From Bryobacteraceae bacterium (GTDB taxonomy: Bacteria; Acidobacteriota; Terriglobia; Bryobacterales; Bryobacteraceae), in contig JASHSS010000007.1 in NCBI GenBank assembly GCA_030038565.1, positions 1-33,597 on the forward strand: a stretch of DNA of 33,597 nt, written 5' to 3'. Below are positions 19,363-28,205 of the stretch, one piece after another (position 1 is the stretch's first letter; the number at the start of each line of letters is the position of its first letter). The position numbers were made by a program, and so were the translations under genes. The notes below the pieces were generated by a model, which was given only the letters and a program-made list of their open reading frames with translations, did not search any database and was not told where the DNA came from.

Positions 19363-20334
19363 TCAGCGGCCTCGGCGACCCGCTCCCGGAGGGTTACTCA
19401 GGGCGTTCAGCCCGTACTTATAATTCGGATCCATGGCCGCAATGTCGCTGCGGTAGGCAACCACAGTGGCGGACGGAAATTCGCCCGGGACCTTTTGCGT
19501 GACCTTCCCGGAGGCCGCCCACTCCGTTCCGCGCTGGAAGGTGACAATGAAGCCGACGCAACTGAGGGCATTGATATCGTGGCCCATGGCGGTGTGAAAT
19601 ACACGTCCCTTACCGTAGGCGACCGTGAGCAGCATCGGCTCATCCCGGCCGGTTCCGTGATTCTCGGGATCCGAATAGGCGGTCGCCAGGACGGTCATGT
19701 TCTTGCCGGGCCCACGCAGACTGTTGTACAACTCATCGCCCTGATGCATCCAGACGTGCGGGAGCCCCTTGGTAATCGGATGGTTCGCATCCCGCACGGT
19801 AATTGCGAACGGCACGCGATTGCCATGATTTCCGGCGCGGCCGGGCGTATCGTCCGAGACCAGTTTCCCATCCTTGAAGTACCACAGGGGTCCCGACTTT
19901 TCGGTTCGGCCCCGCCATCCCCCGATCCCGATCATCTCGTTAAACGCCGCCCATCCTCCGAATGCATTGTCGGCGGCGTGAACCGTTACCAGGCCGCCGC
20001 CTCCACGCACGTAAGACTCGAAGGCGGCTTTGAGCGAGTCGGGCCAACGTTCGTCGGGAGCGTCGTAGTTCATCACGATGACCTGGTATTTGCCGAACTC
20101 CGGTTTGAAGGCGTTGAAATCGCCGTCCCGGCCAGGCGCGGTCACGACGTCCACCTGGAAGAGACCGGTTTCCTCGAGTTCCTTCTTGAGCACCGGGGTG
20201 GTCATCTGCCAGGCGTGATAGGGTCCGCCGCTTTCGCCATCCAGAAGCATCACCTGGAAACGGCCCGCGGCATGTGCCGGAAACTGAAATCCGAGCGCCG
20301 CCGGGATGATGGAAACCAAAAGAAGTCGGTTCAT
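19363..20334 (-). CDS. ThuA-like (trehalose utilization) domain protein, secreted
   Basis: Start [112 protein letters not shown] are ThuA-like. Confidence 0.9.
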   Translation of the reverse strand: MNRLLLVSIIPAALGFQFPAHAAGRFQVMLLDGESGGPYHAWQMTTPVLKKELEETGLFQVDVVTAPGRDGDFNAFKPEFGKYQVIVMNYDAPDERWPDSLKAAFESYVRGGGGLVTVHAADNAFGGWAAFNEMIGIGGWRGRTEKSGPLWYFKDGKLVSDDTPGRAGNHGNRVPFAITVRDANHPITKGLPHVWMHQGDELYNSLRGPGKNMTVLATAYSDPENHGTGRDEPMLLTVAYGKGRVFHTAMGHDINALSCVGFIVTFQRGTEWAASGKVTQKVPGEFPSATVVAYRSDIAAMDPNYKYGLNALSNPPGAGRRGR

Positions 20335-20417
20335 TTTTCCCTGCCAACCGATCACTGTAACGAAAAGCACGGATTTTCGCTAGGGGGCGAGAAGCGAGCC
20401 GCCCTCGCTCTTCCCGC

Positions 20418-20751
20418 AACGACCTGAGCGGAGCCAATCACTGGCTCAAGGTGCTGCTCACCGGCGTCCAATCAAACCGCAGCGCGATGGCGCCGAAGTA
20501 GTCGCCGCATATGGCGGACGGAAGTAGATTCAGGCCGTGCTGGCGCAATCGTCGTACCTTCCGCCAACGATCGGCGTCTGCATTTTGGCCTTGGCGCCGA
20601 GCGGTCGGCGAGTCTCGAAATCCGCTGGCCGAGCGGAAAACAGGAGCGGATCCCCGATGTCGCCGCCAACCAGCTTGTCGGGATTCGCGAAGGCTCGGGT
20701 ATCGTCCGGCGCGAGTCGTTCGAGCCACGTTCGAACGGAACCAGACGTTGA
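20418..20751 (+). pseudogene. Decayed C-terminal fragment of a CRTAC1-type (ASPIC/UnbV domain) protein
   Basis: Frame 1: NDLSGANHWLKVLLTGVQSNRSAM; next frame: AEVVAAYGGRK*IQAVLAQSSYLP; third frame: NDRRLHFGLGAERSASLEIRWPSGKQERIPDVAANQLVGIREGSGIVRRESFEPRSNGTRR* (TGA 20749-20751). Together they read as an ASPIC/UnbV domain interrupted by two frameshifts and a stop. Confidence 0.8.
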
Positions 20752-20805
20752 AGGTTGTGGGCTCCGAATCCGCCGGGACGATGCGATACACTTTTTGACG
20801 GGCTA

Positions 20806-21012
20806 ATGGGCTTGTTGCGCGCGACGATTCCGCTGTTGGCTATCGGTATCCCTTTGGTAACGCCTGCCCGGGCCGCCGCTGCCGATGCCTACGCCGATGC
20901 GGCCGTCTGCGCCCAATGCCACGCCGCCAAGGCGCGAACCTACAGCCAGACGGGCATGGGGCGGTCATTCTACCGGATGACTGCCCGGAAAGCCACGGAA
21001 GATTTCAAATCC
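20806..21012 (+). pseudogene. Truncated N-terminus of a cytochrome c (probably TPR-fused) protein
   Basis: MGLLRATIPLLAIGIPLVTPARAAAADAYADAAVCAQCHAAKARTYSQTGMGRSFYRMTARKATEDF: signal peptide plus CxxCH and the MGRSFYR context of acidobacterial multihaem/TPR cytochromes; similarity then stops and the frame runs into the next gene. Confidence 0.6.
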
Positions 21013-21156
21013 GGCCTTCCCTGGGCAGCGGTAACCGACCGCCTGTTGACTCGTCGCCATGCCGCCATCCCGCCCTCGTTGCACAAAGCTATGGGCTATC
21101 CGATAATCGAAACAATAGATCGAGGGACCCTCCCGGGATTTTCGAAAGGAGGACTC

Positions 21157-21756
21157 ATGAGGGCGATACCCCTTCTGGCGGCTTGGGCCGCGATCGCCGC
21201 TTTCGCGCAGGAAGCGCCTCAGGCACAGCCGCGTCAGGCGGTCGAACGATATGCCATCTACCTTGATAATTCTATGTACGGCGCATGGAATTATTTGCTC
21301 GACCCGTTGGACCCCGCGGCCATGCACGCCAGGTATGGACACGAGTACGCCTGGTTCCGGCAAGGCGCCAACCAATACGTGGTCAACGATCCGGGCGTGC
21401 TTGACCAATTGCGCCAGGCCGTCGAACCCCTGAACGTAATCGACCGCATGAAGGACCAGTTGAACAGCGAGGTGCGCACCTTGAAGGTCGCGCAGATGGC
21501 GCAAATGCAGGCGTCCACAGCCCGGTGGATGCTGGAAAGCGAGCAGCTCAGGCGCAGCGGTAGCGTTGACCCCAACGTGGGGCAGGCCTTTCTGAATCGC
21601 ACCCGCGCGCGCGTGAACGAACAGCAGCAGAAGGTAATCGACCTGCAGCAGAAGGTGAGCGCGGAAGAGCCGGGCGCGTCGGCCGATTACAGTCGCCGAA
21701 TCGTCGAGATTCTCGATTCGGCCGTTCAACGCGGCCTGGCCCAACGGTTCTTGTAG
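21157..21756 (+). CDS. Secreted hypothetical protein, coiled-coil rich (199 aa)
   Basis: In-frame ATG with strong Shine-Dalgarno AAAGGAGG just upstream; MRAIPLLAAWAAIAAFAQEAPQAQPRQ signal peptide. Real start is probably here rather than 20755. Confidence 0.7.
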   Translation: MRAIPLLAAWAAIAAFAQEAPQAQPRQAVERYAIYLDNSMYGAWNYLLDPLDPAAMHARYGHEYAWFRQGANQYVVNDPGVLDQLRQAVEPLNVIDRMKDQLNSEVRTLKVAQMAQMQASTARWMLESEQLRRSGSVDPNVGQAFLNRTRARVNEQQQKVIDLQQKVSAEEPGASADYSRRIVEILDSAVQRGLAQRFL

Positions 21757-21784
21757 AAAGTTATCTTAATCTCGTCACGCCCGG

Positions 21785-23728
21785 TCATGGCAGTCCGACC
21801 GAGCGCAGTAACCCGCTAAAGCGCGGGTCATCCCGCAGGGCCGCAAAACGCGGGTCCACGCCGAGGAAGGCAACCCGGGGGGATCCCTCGCGAACCGCGG
21901 CCCCGAGCAGTTCGAAGGTCTTATTCTTGTCTCCCAGGCCTACGCCGGCTATCGCCACATCGTAGGAGGAAATGAATCGCCGCGCCGCTTTTCGGCTCAG
22001 ATCCTGGAGCATCCTGGATGCCTCCGCGCGTTTCCCGGCGAGCACCAATGCGTGGGCCAGAGACGCGGCGTACATCGAGCCGCCGCCTGTCAGGCTCGAG
22101 GCTTTCTCGAACTCGGCAATGGCTTCCCCGAGCATGCCCTTTTGCTCGTAGGCGTGGCCGAGCACCAGGTGCGCCGGTCCGAAATCGTGGTCCATCTGGA
22201 CGGCGTAGCGGCCCTCTTCGATCGCCTTATCGTACTGGCGCGCGAAGAAATACCGCGAACTGACCCAGGCATTGATGATGTTCGAGAGCGGATCGAGCTC
22301 CCGTGCGCGCTGCGATTCCGCGATGGCCTCCGCATGACGGCCCACCAGGGACAAATACTCGCCGTACCAGTGATGGCCGTTGGCGTAATTTGGATTGAGT
22401 TCGATGGCCCGGCGGAATTCCCTTTCGGCGCCGGCCCAGTCGTGGTCGTAATACATGTTGACGAACGCCAGCGAGGTGTGAGCCTCGGCCATCGAGTCGT
22501 CCAGGCTGAGCGCCTTCGTGATGGCCGCGCGCGCCCTTGGAAAGGCTTCGGAGGGCGGTAGGAAACCGTACCAGCCGAGCGGCAGCCAACTGTCCGCCAG
22601 GCCATCGTATGCCAGAGCATAGTTGGGATCCCTGTCGATGGCCTGCTGAAAAAAGCCGATGGCCTTCTTGAGGTCCTGTTCGTTGCGCTTGTTCCAGAGA
22701 ACCCGGCCATTGGAGTAGGCGCGGTAGGCCTCCGGGACGGAATTCCGCACCAGGGCCAGCCGCGCACGATCGTGCGGCGTCAGGTTGACCCGAATCTCCT
22801 CGGCGATTCTCCGTGCCACCTCGGACTGCAGGACAAACACGTCGCGCAAATCTCTTTCGTAGCTGTTGCTCCAGATGTGGCGGTCCATGCCGGCGTGAAT
22901 GAGTTCCACGCTGATTCGCACGCGCTCGCCCGATCGCAACACCGAGCCGTCCACAACCGCATCGACATTCAACTCGCGCGCGATCTGCGGAAGCGGCTTG
23001 CTGTTGCCCCGGTAGTGCATCGAAGAAGTCCGGGAAATCACGCGCAGAGAGCCGACCCCTTCCAGGTGTTGGCGGAGCGCATCGGTCATTCCCTCCACGA
23101 AGTAGTCCTGGTCGGGATCGCCCGAGAGATTCGCCAGCGGAAGCACCACCAGCGATCGGATCGGACCGGGAGAGGTCCTGCCGCGGACCATCTCGCGCAG
23201 GCGGGCGAAGTTCACCGCCAGGAGGACAACCACTGCCAGGCCCACGGCCGCGGCCATCCACCAACCCCGCGGGCGGCGTCCGGCCGCTTTGGCTTCCGGT
23301 TCCGGCTGCGGCTTCCCGTCGTCGGCCGGCGGCGGGACCTGAGGGGCCTCTTCGGCAGGCTGGCTCACGGGCGCAATGAAACGATACCCACGGCCGGCCA
23401 GAGTCTCAATGAAGCGCGGGGCATCGGCCGAGTCGCCCAACGCGGCCCGCAGTCTCTTCATCGCGGCGTTCAGACTGTGTTCAAAGTCCACGTAGGTGTC
23501 GGCCGGCCACAGCCGCCTTTGCAACTCTTCGCGCATTACAGGCTCGCCGGGACGCTCGAGCAGGCTCGTCAGCACCTCGATGGGCTGGCCCCTCAGCCGG
23601 ATGCGCAAACCGTGCTTGCGCAGTTCTCCCGAGCCGGGCTGAAATTCGAAGGGTCCGAAACGCATCACCCTGAGCGGAACGCTCGATCCCCCCGTGATCC
23701 CATTCCCGGCCCTGATTTCATTACCCAT
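21785..23728 (-). CDS. CadC-like regulator: OmpR/PhoB winged helix, TM segment, TPR/adenylate-cyclase-associated C-terminus
   Basis: MRFGPFEFQPGSGELRKHGLRIRLRGQPIEVLTSLLERPGEPVMREELQRRLWPADTYVDFEHSLNAAMKRLRAALGD...YRFIAPV; WWMAAAVGLAVVVLLAVNFARL TM; VLPLANLSGDPDQDYFVEGMTDAL; TPR-like repeats. Confidence 0.92.
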   Translation of the reverse strand: MGNEIRAGNGITGGSSVPLRVMRFGPFEFQPGSGELRKHGLRIRLRGQPIEVLTSLLERPGEPVMREELQRRLWPADTYVDFEHSLNAAMKRLRAALGDSADAPRFIETLAGRGYRFIAPVSQPAEEAPQVPPPADDGKPQPEPEAKAAGRRPRGWWMAAAVGLAVVVLLAVNFARLREMVRGRTSPGPIRSLVVLPLANLSGDPDQDYFVEGMTDALRQHLEGVGSLRVISRTSSMHYRGNSKPLPQIARELNVDAVVDGSVLRSGERVRISVELIHAGMDRHIWSNSYERDLRDVFVLQSEVARRIAEEIRVNLTPHDRARLALVRNSVPEAYRAYSNGRVLWNKRNEQDLKKAIGFFQQAIDRDPNYALAYDGLADSWLPLGWYGFLPPSEAFPRARAAITKALSLDDSMAEAHTSLAFVNMYYDHDWAGAEREFRRAIELNPNYANGHHWYGEYLSLVGRHAEAIAESQRARELDPLSNIINAWVSSRYFFARQYDKAIEEGRYAVQMDHDFGPAHLVLGHAYEQKGMLGEAIAEFEKASSLTGGGSMYAASLAHALVLAGKRAEASRMLQDLSRKAARRFISSYDVAIAGVGLGDKNKTFELLGAAVREGSPRVAFLGVDPRFAALRDDPRFSGLLRSVGLP

Positions 23729-23971
23729 CCTTGGGAATCGATTCTAACACTTGCCGGGACTCTTACAACGTGTCACCAGGGATAGCAAGTGCTGGAGATT
23801 CAAGCGATTGTCATTTCACCTGGATTTCTCCCGCCGGGTCTTGCCAGCCGATGCCGGATGCGCCATGCTGCCGAGACATGCGGCCCCGGCCGCGATCGCT
23901 TCGGATTCCCCAATCCTGCTCCTCGGATCGCGGCGGTTCGCATCTTTTCAACACTTGGAGGAACAAAAACG

Positions 23972-25228
23972 ATGAAGTCCATACTGCGTATTTCCGCCTG
24001 GGCGCTGCTGACAGGCGTGGCTGCCTGCGGGATAGCGGCCGCCGATGAGATCAGTGACTGGAACCAGATGCTGCTCTCGGCGATGCTGACCAACCCGGTA
24101 ACGCCTGCCCCGCTTACGATGCGGGTGGCGGCCATTGTTCAGGCCGCGGTCTTCGATGCCGTGAATGGAATCGACCGGCGTTACATGCCGATCTATGTTC
24201 CGCCTGCGGCGCCGCCGGGAACCTCTGCCCGGGCCGCCGCCGTCGAGGCCGCCTATACGGCTCTGGTGAGCCTTTTTCCCGCCCAGCAGGCCAAATTCGA
24301 TCAGCAGCTCGCGGCCTCTATGGCGGCCATCACCGACACGCCCGATGCGGTCAAACAGGGATTGTCCTGGGGGCAGACAGTGGCCCAGGAGATTCTGACA
24401 TGGCGCAGCCAGGACGGTTTCTCAGACACCGTTCCGCCGTACCTCGGGGGAACCCAGCCCGGCCAGTGGCGTCCCACACCGCCGGCCATGGCCGCGGGGC
24501 TCGCGCCCCAGTTGGCCACTACCAACCCATGGGTCATCCGCTCGCCTTCGCAGTTCCGCCCCGCAGGCCCCCCCGCCCTCACCAGCGACCAGTATCTGGC
24601 CGATTACAACGAGACCAAAAACATGGGAAGCGCGACGCTTTCCGGCCGAACCGACGACCAGACTCTCTACGCGAATTTCTGGCAGGCCGGCAACCCTCCC
24701 GATTACTTTGATCCGGTAGTGCTGTCGCTCGCCGCGCAGCATCATTTCCAGATAACCCAGACGGCCCGGATGCTCGCGCTGGTCAATCTGGCCATGGCGG
24801 ACGCGATCATCGGCTGCTGGGACGCCAAGTATACCTACAGTTTCTGGCGGCCGATTACGGCCATCCAACTGGGCGACACGGACACCAATGACAATACCGT
24901 GGGCGACCCGACCTGGACCCCCCTGATTACCACGCCCGCTTTTCCGGAGTACCCCTCGGCGCACTCCTGTGTCAGCGGCGCAGCGACAGAGGTCCTCTCC
25001 CACACCTTTGGCGAGGATACGCCTTTCAATGTAATGTCGGACGCCATGCTGGGAGTCACCCGCAGGTTCCACAACTTCTCGGAAGCTTTGGAAGAGATCC
25101 AGAACGCGCGCGTCTTTGGAGGCATTCATTTCCGGACCGCCTGCGTCGATGGGACTTCGCTCGGCATCTCGGTGGGCGATTACGTGATGGCGCACGCCCT
25201 GCTGGCGACTGAAGGAGGCGGCAACTAG
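23972..25228 (+). CDS. Vanadium-dependent haloperoxidase / PAP2-superfamily secreted protein
   Basis: MKSILRISAWALLTGVAACGIAAADEISDWNQM; KYTYSFWRPITAIQ, PEYPSAHSCVSGA, ARVFGGIHFRTA correspond to the vanadate/phosphate-binding K/R, PSxHS and R/H motifs. SD TTGGAGGAAC. Confidence 0.88.
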   Translation: MKSILRISAWALLTGVAACGIAAADEISDWNQMLLSAMLTNPVTPAPLTMRVAAIVQAAVFDAVNGIDRRYMPIYVPPAAPPGTSARAAAVEAAYTALVSLFPAQQAKFDQQLAASMAAITDTPDAVKQGLSWGQTVAQEILTWRSQDGFSDTVPPYLGGTQPGQWRPTPPAMAAGLAPQLATTNPWVIRSPSQFRPAGPPALTSDQYLADYNETKNMGSATLSGRTDDQTLYANFWQAGNPPDYFDPVVLSLAAQHHFQITQTARMLALVNLAMADAIIGCWDAKYTYSFWRPITAIQLGDTDTNDNTVGDPTWTPLITTPAFPEYPSAHSCVSGAATEVLSHTFGEDTPFNVMSDAMLGVTRRFHNFSEALEEIQNARVFGGIHFRTACVDGTSLGISVGDYVMAHALLATEGGGN

Positions 25229-25295
25229 GTCTTCGACGGCGTGATTTCGTTCCCCCGCTTGGTGCGGCAGGCCGGCGCGGCCCGCCTGCCGCGCC
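25226..25295 (+). repeat. Stop-codon-anchored dispersed repeat, copy 1, with terminal hairpin
   Basis: TAGGTCTTCGACGGCGTGATTTCGTTCCCCCGCTTGGTGCGGCAGGCC..., about 40/48 identical by hand count to 28650-28697; hairpin GCGGCAGGC (25264-25272) / GCCTGCCGC (25284-25292), 11-nt loop. Confidence 0.7.
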
Positions 25296-25300
25296 CCCAT

Positions 25301-26728
25301 TCAAACCGCCCGCGCCCGGCGAAGCCCCAAACGCACACGATGAAGCAGGCCTCCGACCAGGCCGTCCAGCCGCGCCGCCCAAGCCAGTCTCCGCAGGCTC
25401 TTCTGAAGTTGCAAAGCCCACGCGGTGCGCTCCTGGAGTTGCTGCTCGAGTCGCAATGCCCAGGCCGTGCGCTCCTGGAATTGTTCCTCCAGCCGCCCGG
25501 CCACGGCGTTGGCCTCCTGAACCCCCCGTTCGAGCGTCAGAGCCCAGGCGGTGCGCTCAGCCAGTTGCGCCTCCAGTTTCCGGGCCCAGGCGGTACGCTC
25601 CTCCAGGTCGTGCTTCAAGCCCGCGATCTGGCGCTCGGCTTCCGCCAGCCGGGCTCCGATTTCCGCCTCCCGCGACGGCTGCTGGGGCCACCCCTCCCAT
25701 TGGTACGACTGGGCCACGGCTTGGGGCTCGGCGGCGCGCGCAAGCCCGGGCGGACGAAGGCAGAATTGCGGGCTTAGCGGCGCGGGAAAGAGTGGCGGAA
25801 TCTGGCCTTCGGTTCCCACTACCGCCAGCATATGGGTCGGCTTGATACGACCCGACAGAATCTCCCGCTCATCGCGTTCCTGCACCTCATCAATGAAAGC
25901 GCGATCCCATTCCGCGGTGGCGTCGAAGTTGTACCCGAACGAGCGGTCCACGAACGGATCGATGATATTGGCAAAGCCGATAAAAAGCTGGAAGTGGAAA
26001 GTGTCGAGCAGCAGCGGCAGAATCTCCTCCGAGCGAATAGCCTCGAAGGTCGCGCCTGGACAGGCTTGGTTCCGGTAAAGCTCCTCATAACGCTGCAACT
26101 GCCTGTTGAAGCGGTAGGCGGGCGGCAGCCTGCGCCAGAACTGCTGCACGATCTCCAGCGCTTCCGGCCAACGGTCGTGGCCGTTCCGCCCGATGATGTC
26201 GGAGATCAGAAAGCAGCCGCCGGGCGTCAGAGATCCCCGGACCTGGGCGAACAGGTCTTCCAGCTTCAGAACATGGTGCAGTGCCTGGTTGGCCATCACC
26301 GCGTCATACTGCCGTTCGGCGGTCCACCGGTTAAGATCGGCGTGAATCGCGTGGATGTGGCTGCCCAGGCCCGCATCCCCGGCGGCCAGCATGCCGCGTT
26401 CCAGCATGGCGGCATTCAGATCCACGCAATCAATCACAAATCCGGTGTGTCCCTCGGCGCGCAACTGCGCCGCCGCTTGAATCTCCAGGTCGCAATTCCC
26501 CGCGCCGAGGCTCAGAAACCGGGCGCCCTCACCCCGCCGCCGGCATTGCTGCCCCAAGTACCGGCCGAACATTTCGTGGGGGTGCGCAAATCCGAACGCC
26601 TCCAGTTTGGGGCGCACATACCGGTTGGACCAGTAGTGAAAGATGGGCGGAAGCTCGTGGACTTCGAGGCAGTCCTCGTAGGCGCCGATCTCGCCTGCCA
26701 CACGCTCTTGATAACTTGCCGGTTCCAT
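25301..26728 (-). CDS. Class I SAM-dependent methyltransferase with C-terminal coiled-coil repeats
   Basis: ARFLSLGAGNCDLEIQAA (motif I), FVIDCVDLNAAMLERG, YDAVMANQALHHVLKLEDLFAQVRGSLTPGGCFLISDIIGRNGH; then 14-aa ERTAWA repeats. Confidence 0.88.
   Translation of the reverse strand: MEPASYQERVAGEIGAYEDCLEVHELPPIFHYWSNRYVRPKLEAFGFAHPHEMFGRYLGQQCRRRGEGARFLSLGAGNCDLEIQAAAQLRAEGHTGFVIDCVDLNAAMLERGMLAAGDAGLGSHIHAIHADLNRWTAERQYDAVMANQALHHVLKLEDLFAQVRGSLTPGGCFLISDIIGRNGHDRWPEALEIVQQFWRRLPPAYRFNRQLQRYEELYRNQACPGATFEAIRSEEILPLLLDTFHFQLFIGFANIIDPFVDRSFGYNFDATAEWDRAFIDEVQERDEREILSGRIKPTHMLAVVGTEGQIPPLFPAPLSPQFCLRPPGLARAAEPQAVAQSYQWEGWPQQPSREAEIGARLAEAERQIAGLKHDLEERTAWARKLEAQLAERTAWALTLERGVQEANAVAGRLEEQFQERTAWALRLEQQLQERTAWALQLQKSLRRLAWAARLDGLVGGLLHRVRLGLRRARAV
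25350..25615 (-). repeat. 14-aa (42-nt) coiled-coil repeats, about six units
   Basis: LEERTAWARKLEAQ / LAERTAWALTLERG / VQEANAVAGRLEEQ / FQERTAWALRLEQQ / LQERTAWALQLQKS / LRRLAWAARLDGLV. Confidence 0.85.
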
Positions 26729-26918
26729 TGGCCTACAGCGCTTCGTATAGGTTCAGTCTATCGCTCGCTCACCCGGCGCCCGTAAGCGTCCTTCGCGGCT
26801 CTCCGCCGGCGACGCCCACGCGCTCCGCGGTTCTATCCCCCAATATCACCGTCCGGAAACGGCCCATCCGCCAGCCGCGCCGCCACGCCCCGGACCATTT
26901 CACAAGCGGGGCTTCGGC

Positions 26919-27749
26919 TTACTGCGCGGCGCCGGTGCGGGTGGCCACTGCCGGCCCTTCCGCGGCAGACTTCTGGTAACCGCTGAACTGGAACACCAGA
27001 TGCTCGCGCACATTCTTCACCAGCAGCAGGCGCGCCGAAAACTGGATGTCGGCGAATTTCGGCAGCCAAACTCCATCGCCCACCGCGGTCTGCTCGATGA
27101 CGATCCGGCTGCCCTTGGCGAGGCGTACAAAAAAGCCCCCCAAAGCCACCGTGTCGCGGGCCTCCATCTCGGTCTTCACCCAGCCGTAATCCTTCCGGGA
27201 AATCCAGATCCGGCCGGCCAGCACGGTCAAAACCGCGGCCGCGCTGGATTTCGGTTTATAGCCCGGCTTGGGAGTCGCTTGGATCACGTAGCACCCGACG
27301 CCATCGACGGTCTCTTCGCCCGCCAGCTTGAAATCGTAGGCGTCCGGCACTTCCCGGAGCGGCGCGCGCCGCCGCTCCTCCCGCCGGTTCCACTCGGCGA
27401 TTCGCCGCTCGCGCTGCTCCGGCGTTTCCTTGCGCCGCTCTTCGATATTAAATTCCAGCTTCTGCTGTTCCAGCTTCTGTTCCTGGTCGGAGATCGGCTT
27501 ATCGTCCCGCGCCACCAGGCGGCGGTACGGAGATCCTTCGATGGTCTGGACGTCCACTGTACGGATGGTCACCTTTTTGGGCTTGTTGGATGCATCCAGT
27601 TCGCGGGTCTCCTCGCGCTGCCGATACGTGTAGTTGCGCTCCTGCACGAAGTTGCGGCGGTCCAATTCGATCGCCTTTTGCACAATCTCGCGCGCATCCT
27701 GAGCCCAGAGCCCCGCGGCCAGCGAGGCCATTGCAATCCACAACCGCAC
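26919..27749 (-). CDS. Secreted hypothetical protein
   Basis: MRLWIAMASLAAGLWAQDAREIVQKAIELDRRNFVQERNYTYRQREETRELD...; the GRIWISRKDYGWVKTEMEA segment is reminiscent of LolA-fold outer-membrane lipoprotein-sorting-like proteins. Confidence 0.7.
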   Translation of the reverse strand: MRLWIAMASLAAGLWAQDAREIVQKAIELDRRNFVQERNYTYRQREETRELDASNKPKKVTIRTVDVQTIEGSPYRRLVARDDKPISDQEQKLEQQKLEFNIEERRKETPEQRERRIAEWNRREERRRAPLREVPDAYDFKLAGEETVDGVGCYVIQATPKPGYKPKSSAAAVLTVLAGRIWISRKDYGWVKTEMEARDTVALGGFFVRLAKGSRIVIEQTAVGDGVWLPKFADIQFSARLLLVKNVREHLVFQFSGYQKSAAEGPAVATRTGAAQ

Positions 27750-27792
27750 CTCCCCATTGTAACGGTCCGGGATTGGAAGCGCAGGCTACGGC

Positions 27793-28041
27793 TCAGTTAT
27801 GAACGTGGTGGCGGCGCGAAGGAAGCAGCCTGTGCACCACGGTGCTCAGGGCGCTCGCGGAGTGCACTTTCTCCGGCGGCGCGGACCCGGCGGGGAGGGC
27901 CAGGTTTCGGCGGGCAACTTCCTCGCACAAAAGCTGCTGCGCCAGGGGAATGAAGGAGGTCCGGTTGGCCGCGACCGCCAGCAGGTCTCCGTCGGTCATG
28001 GAACCATAATAGGCTCGAAACGCCTGCTCCTGGACATGCAT
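27793..28041 (-). CDS. Small hypothetical protein (82 aa)
   Basis: MHVQEQAFRAYYGSMTDGDLLAVAANRTSFIPLAQQLLCEEVARRNLALP...; helical, amphipathic composition; no named family assigned. Confidence 0.5.
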   Translation of the reverse strand: MHVQEQAFRAYYGSMTDGDLLAVAANRTSFIPLAQQLLCEEVARRNLALPAGSAPPEKVHSASALSTVVHRLLPSRRHHVHN

Positions 28042-28205
28042 GGGAAATCACCGCCTTCCTGGGCGCGGCAATGCGGGGGCCATCCCGCGCCTGCCCTCAA
28101 TATAGGACTCGACAGCCTGGAATTCAAGGGCGAAATGGCGCCGATTGGATCCCGTGGCTCGTTCCCTGAAAGCGTGGGAAAACCGCCTCCGCGCTATACT
28201 GCGGT

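Noticed and set aside
20361-20379. CGAAAA-GCACGGA-TTTTCG hairpin upstream of ThuA
   Set aside because: Only a 6-bp stem in a promoter-side region; could be chance and no function can be argued.
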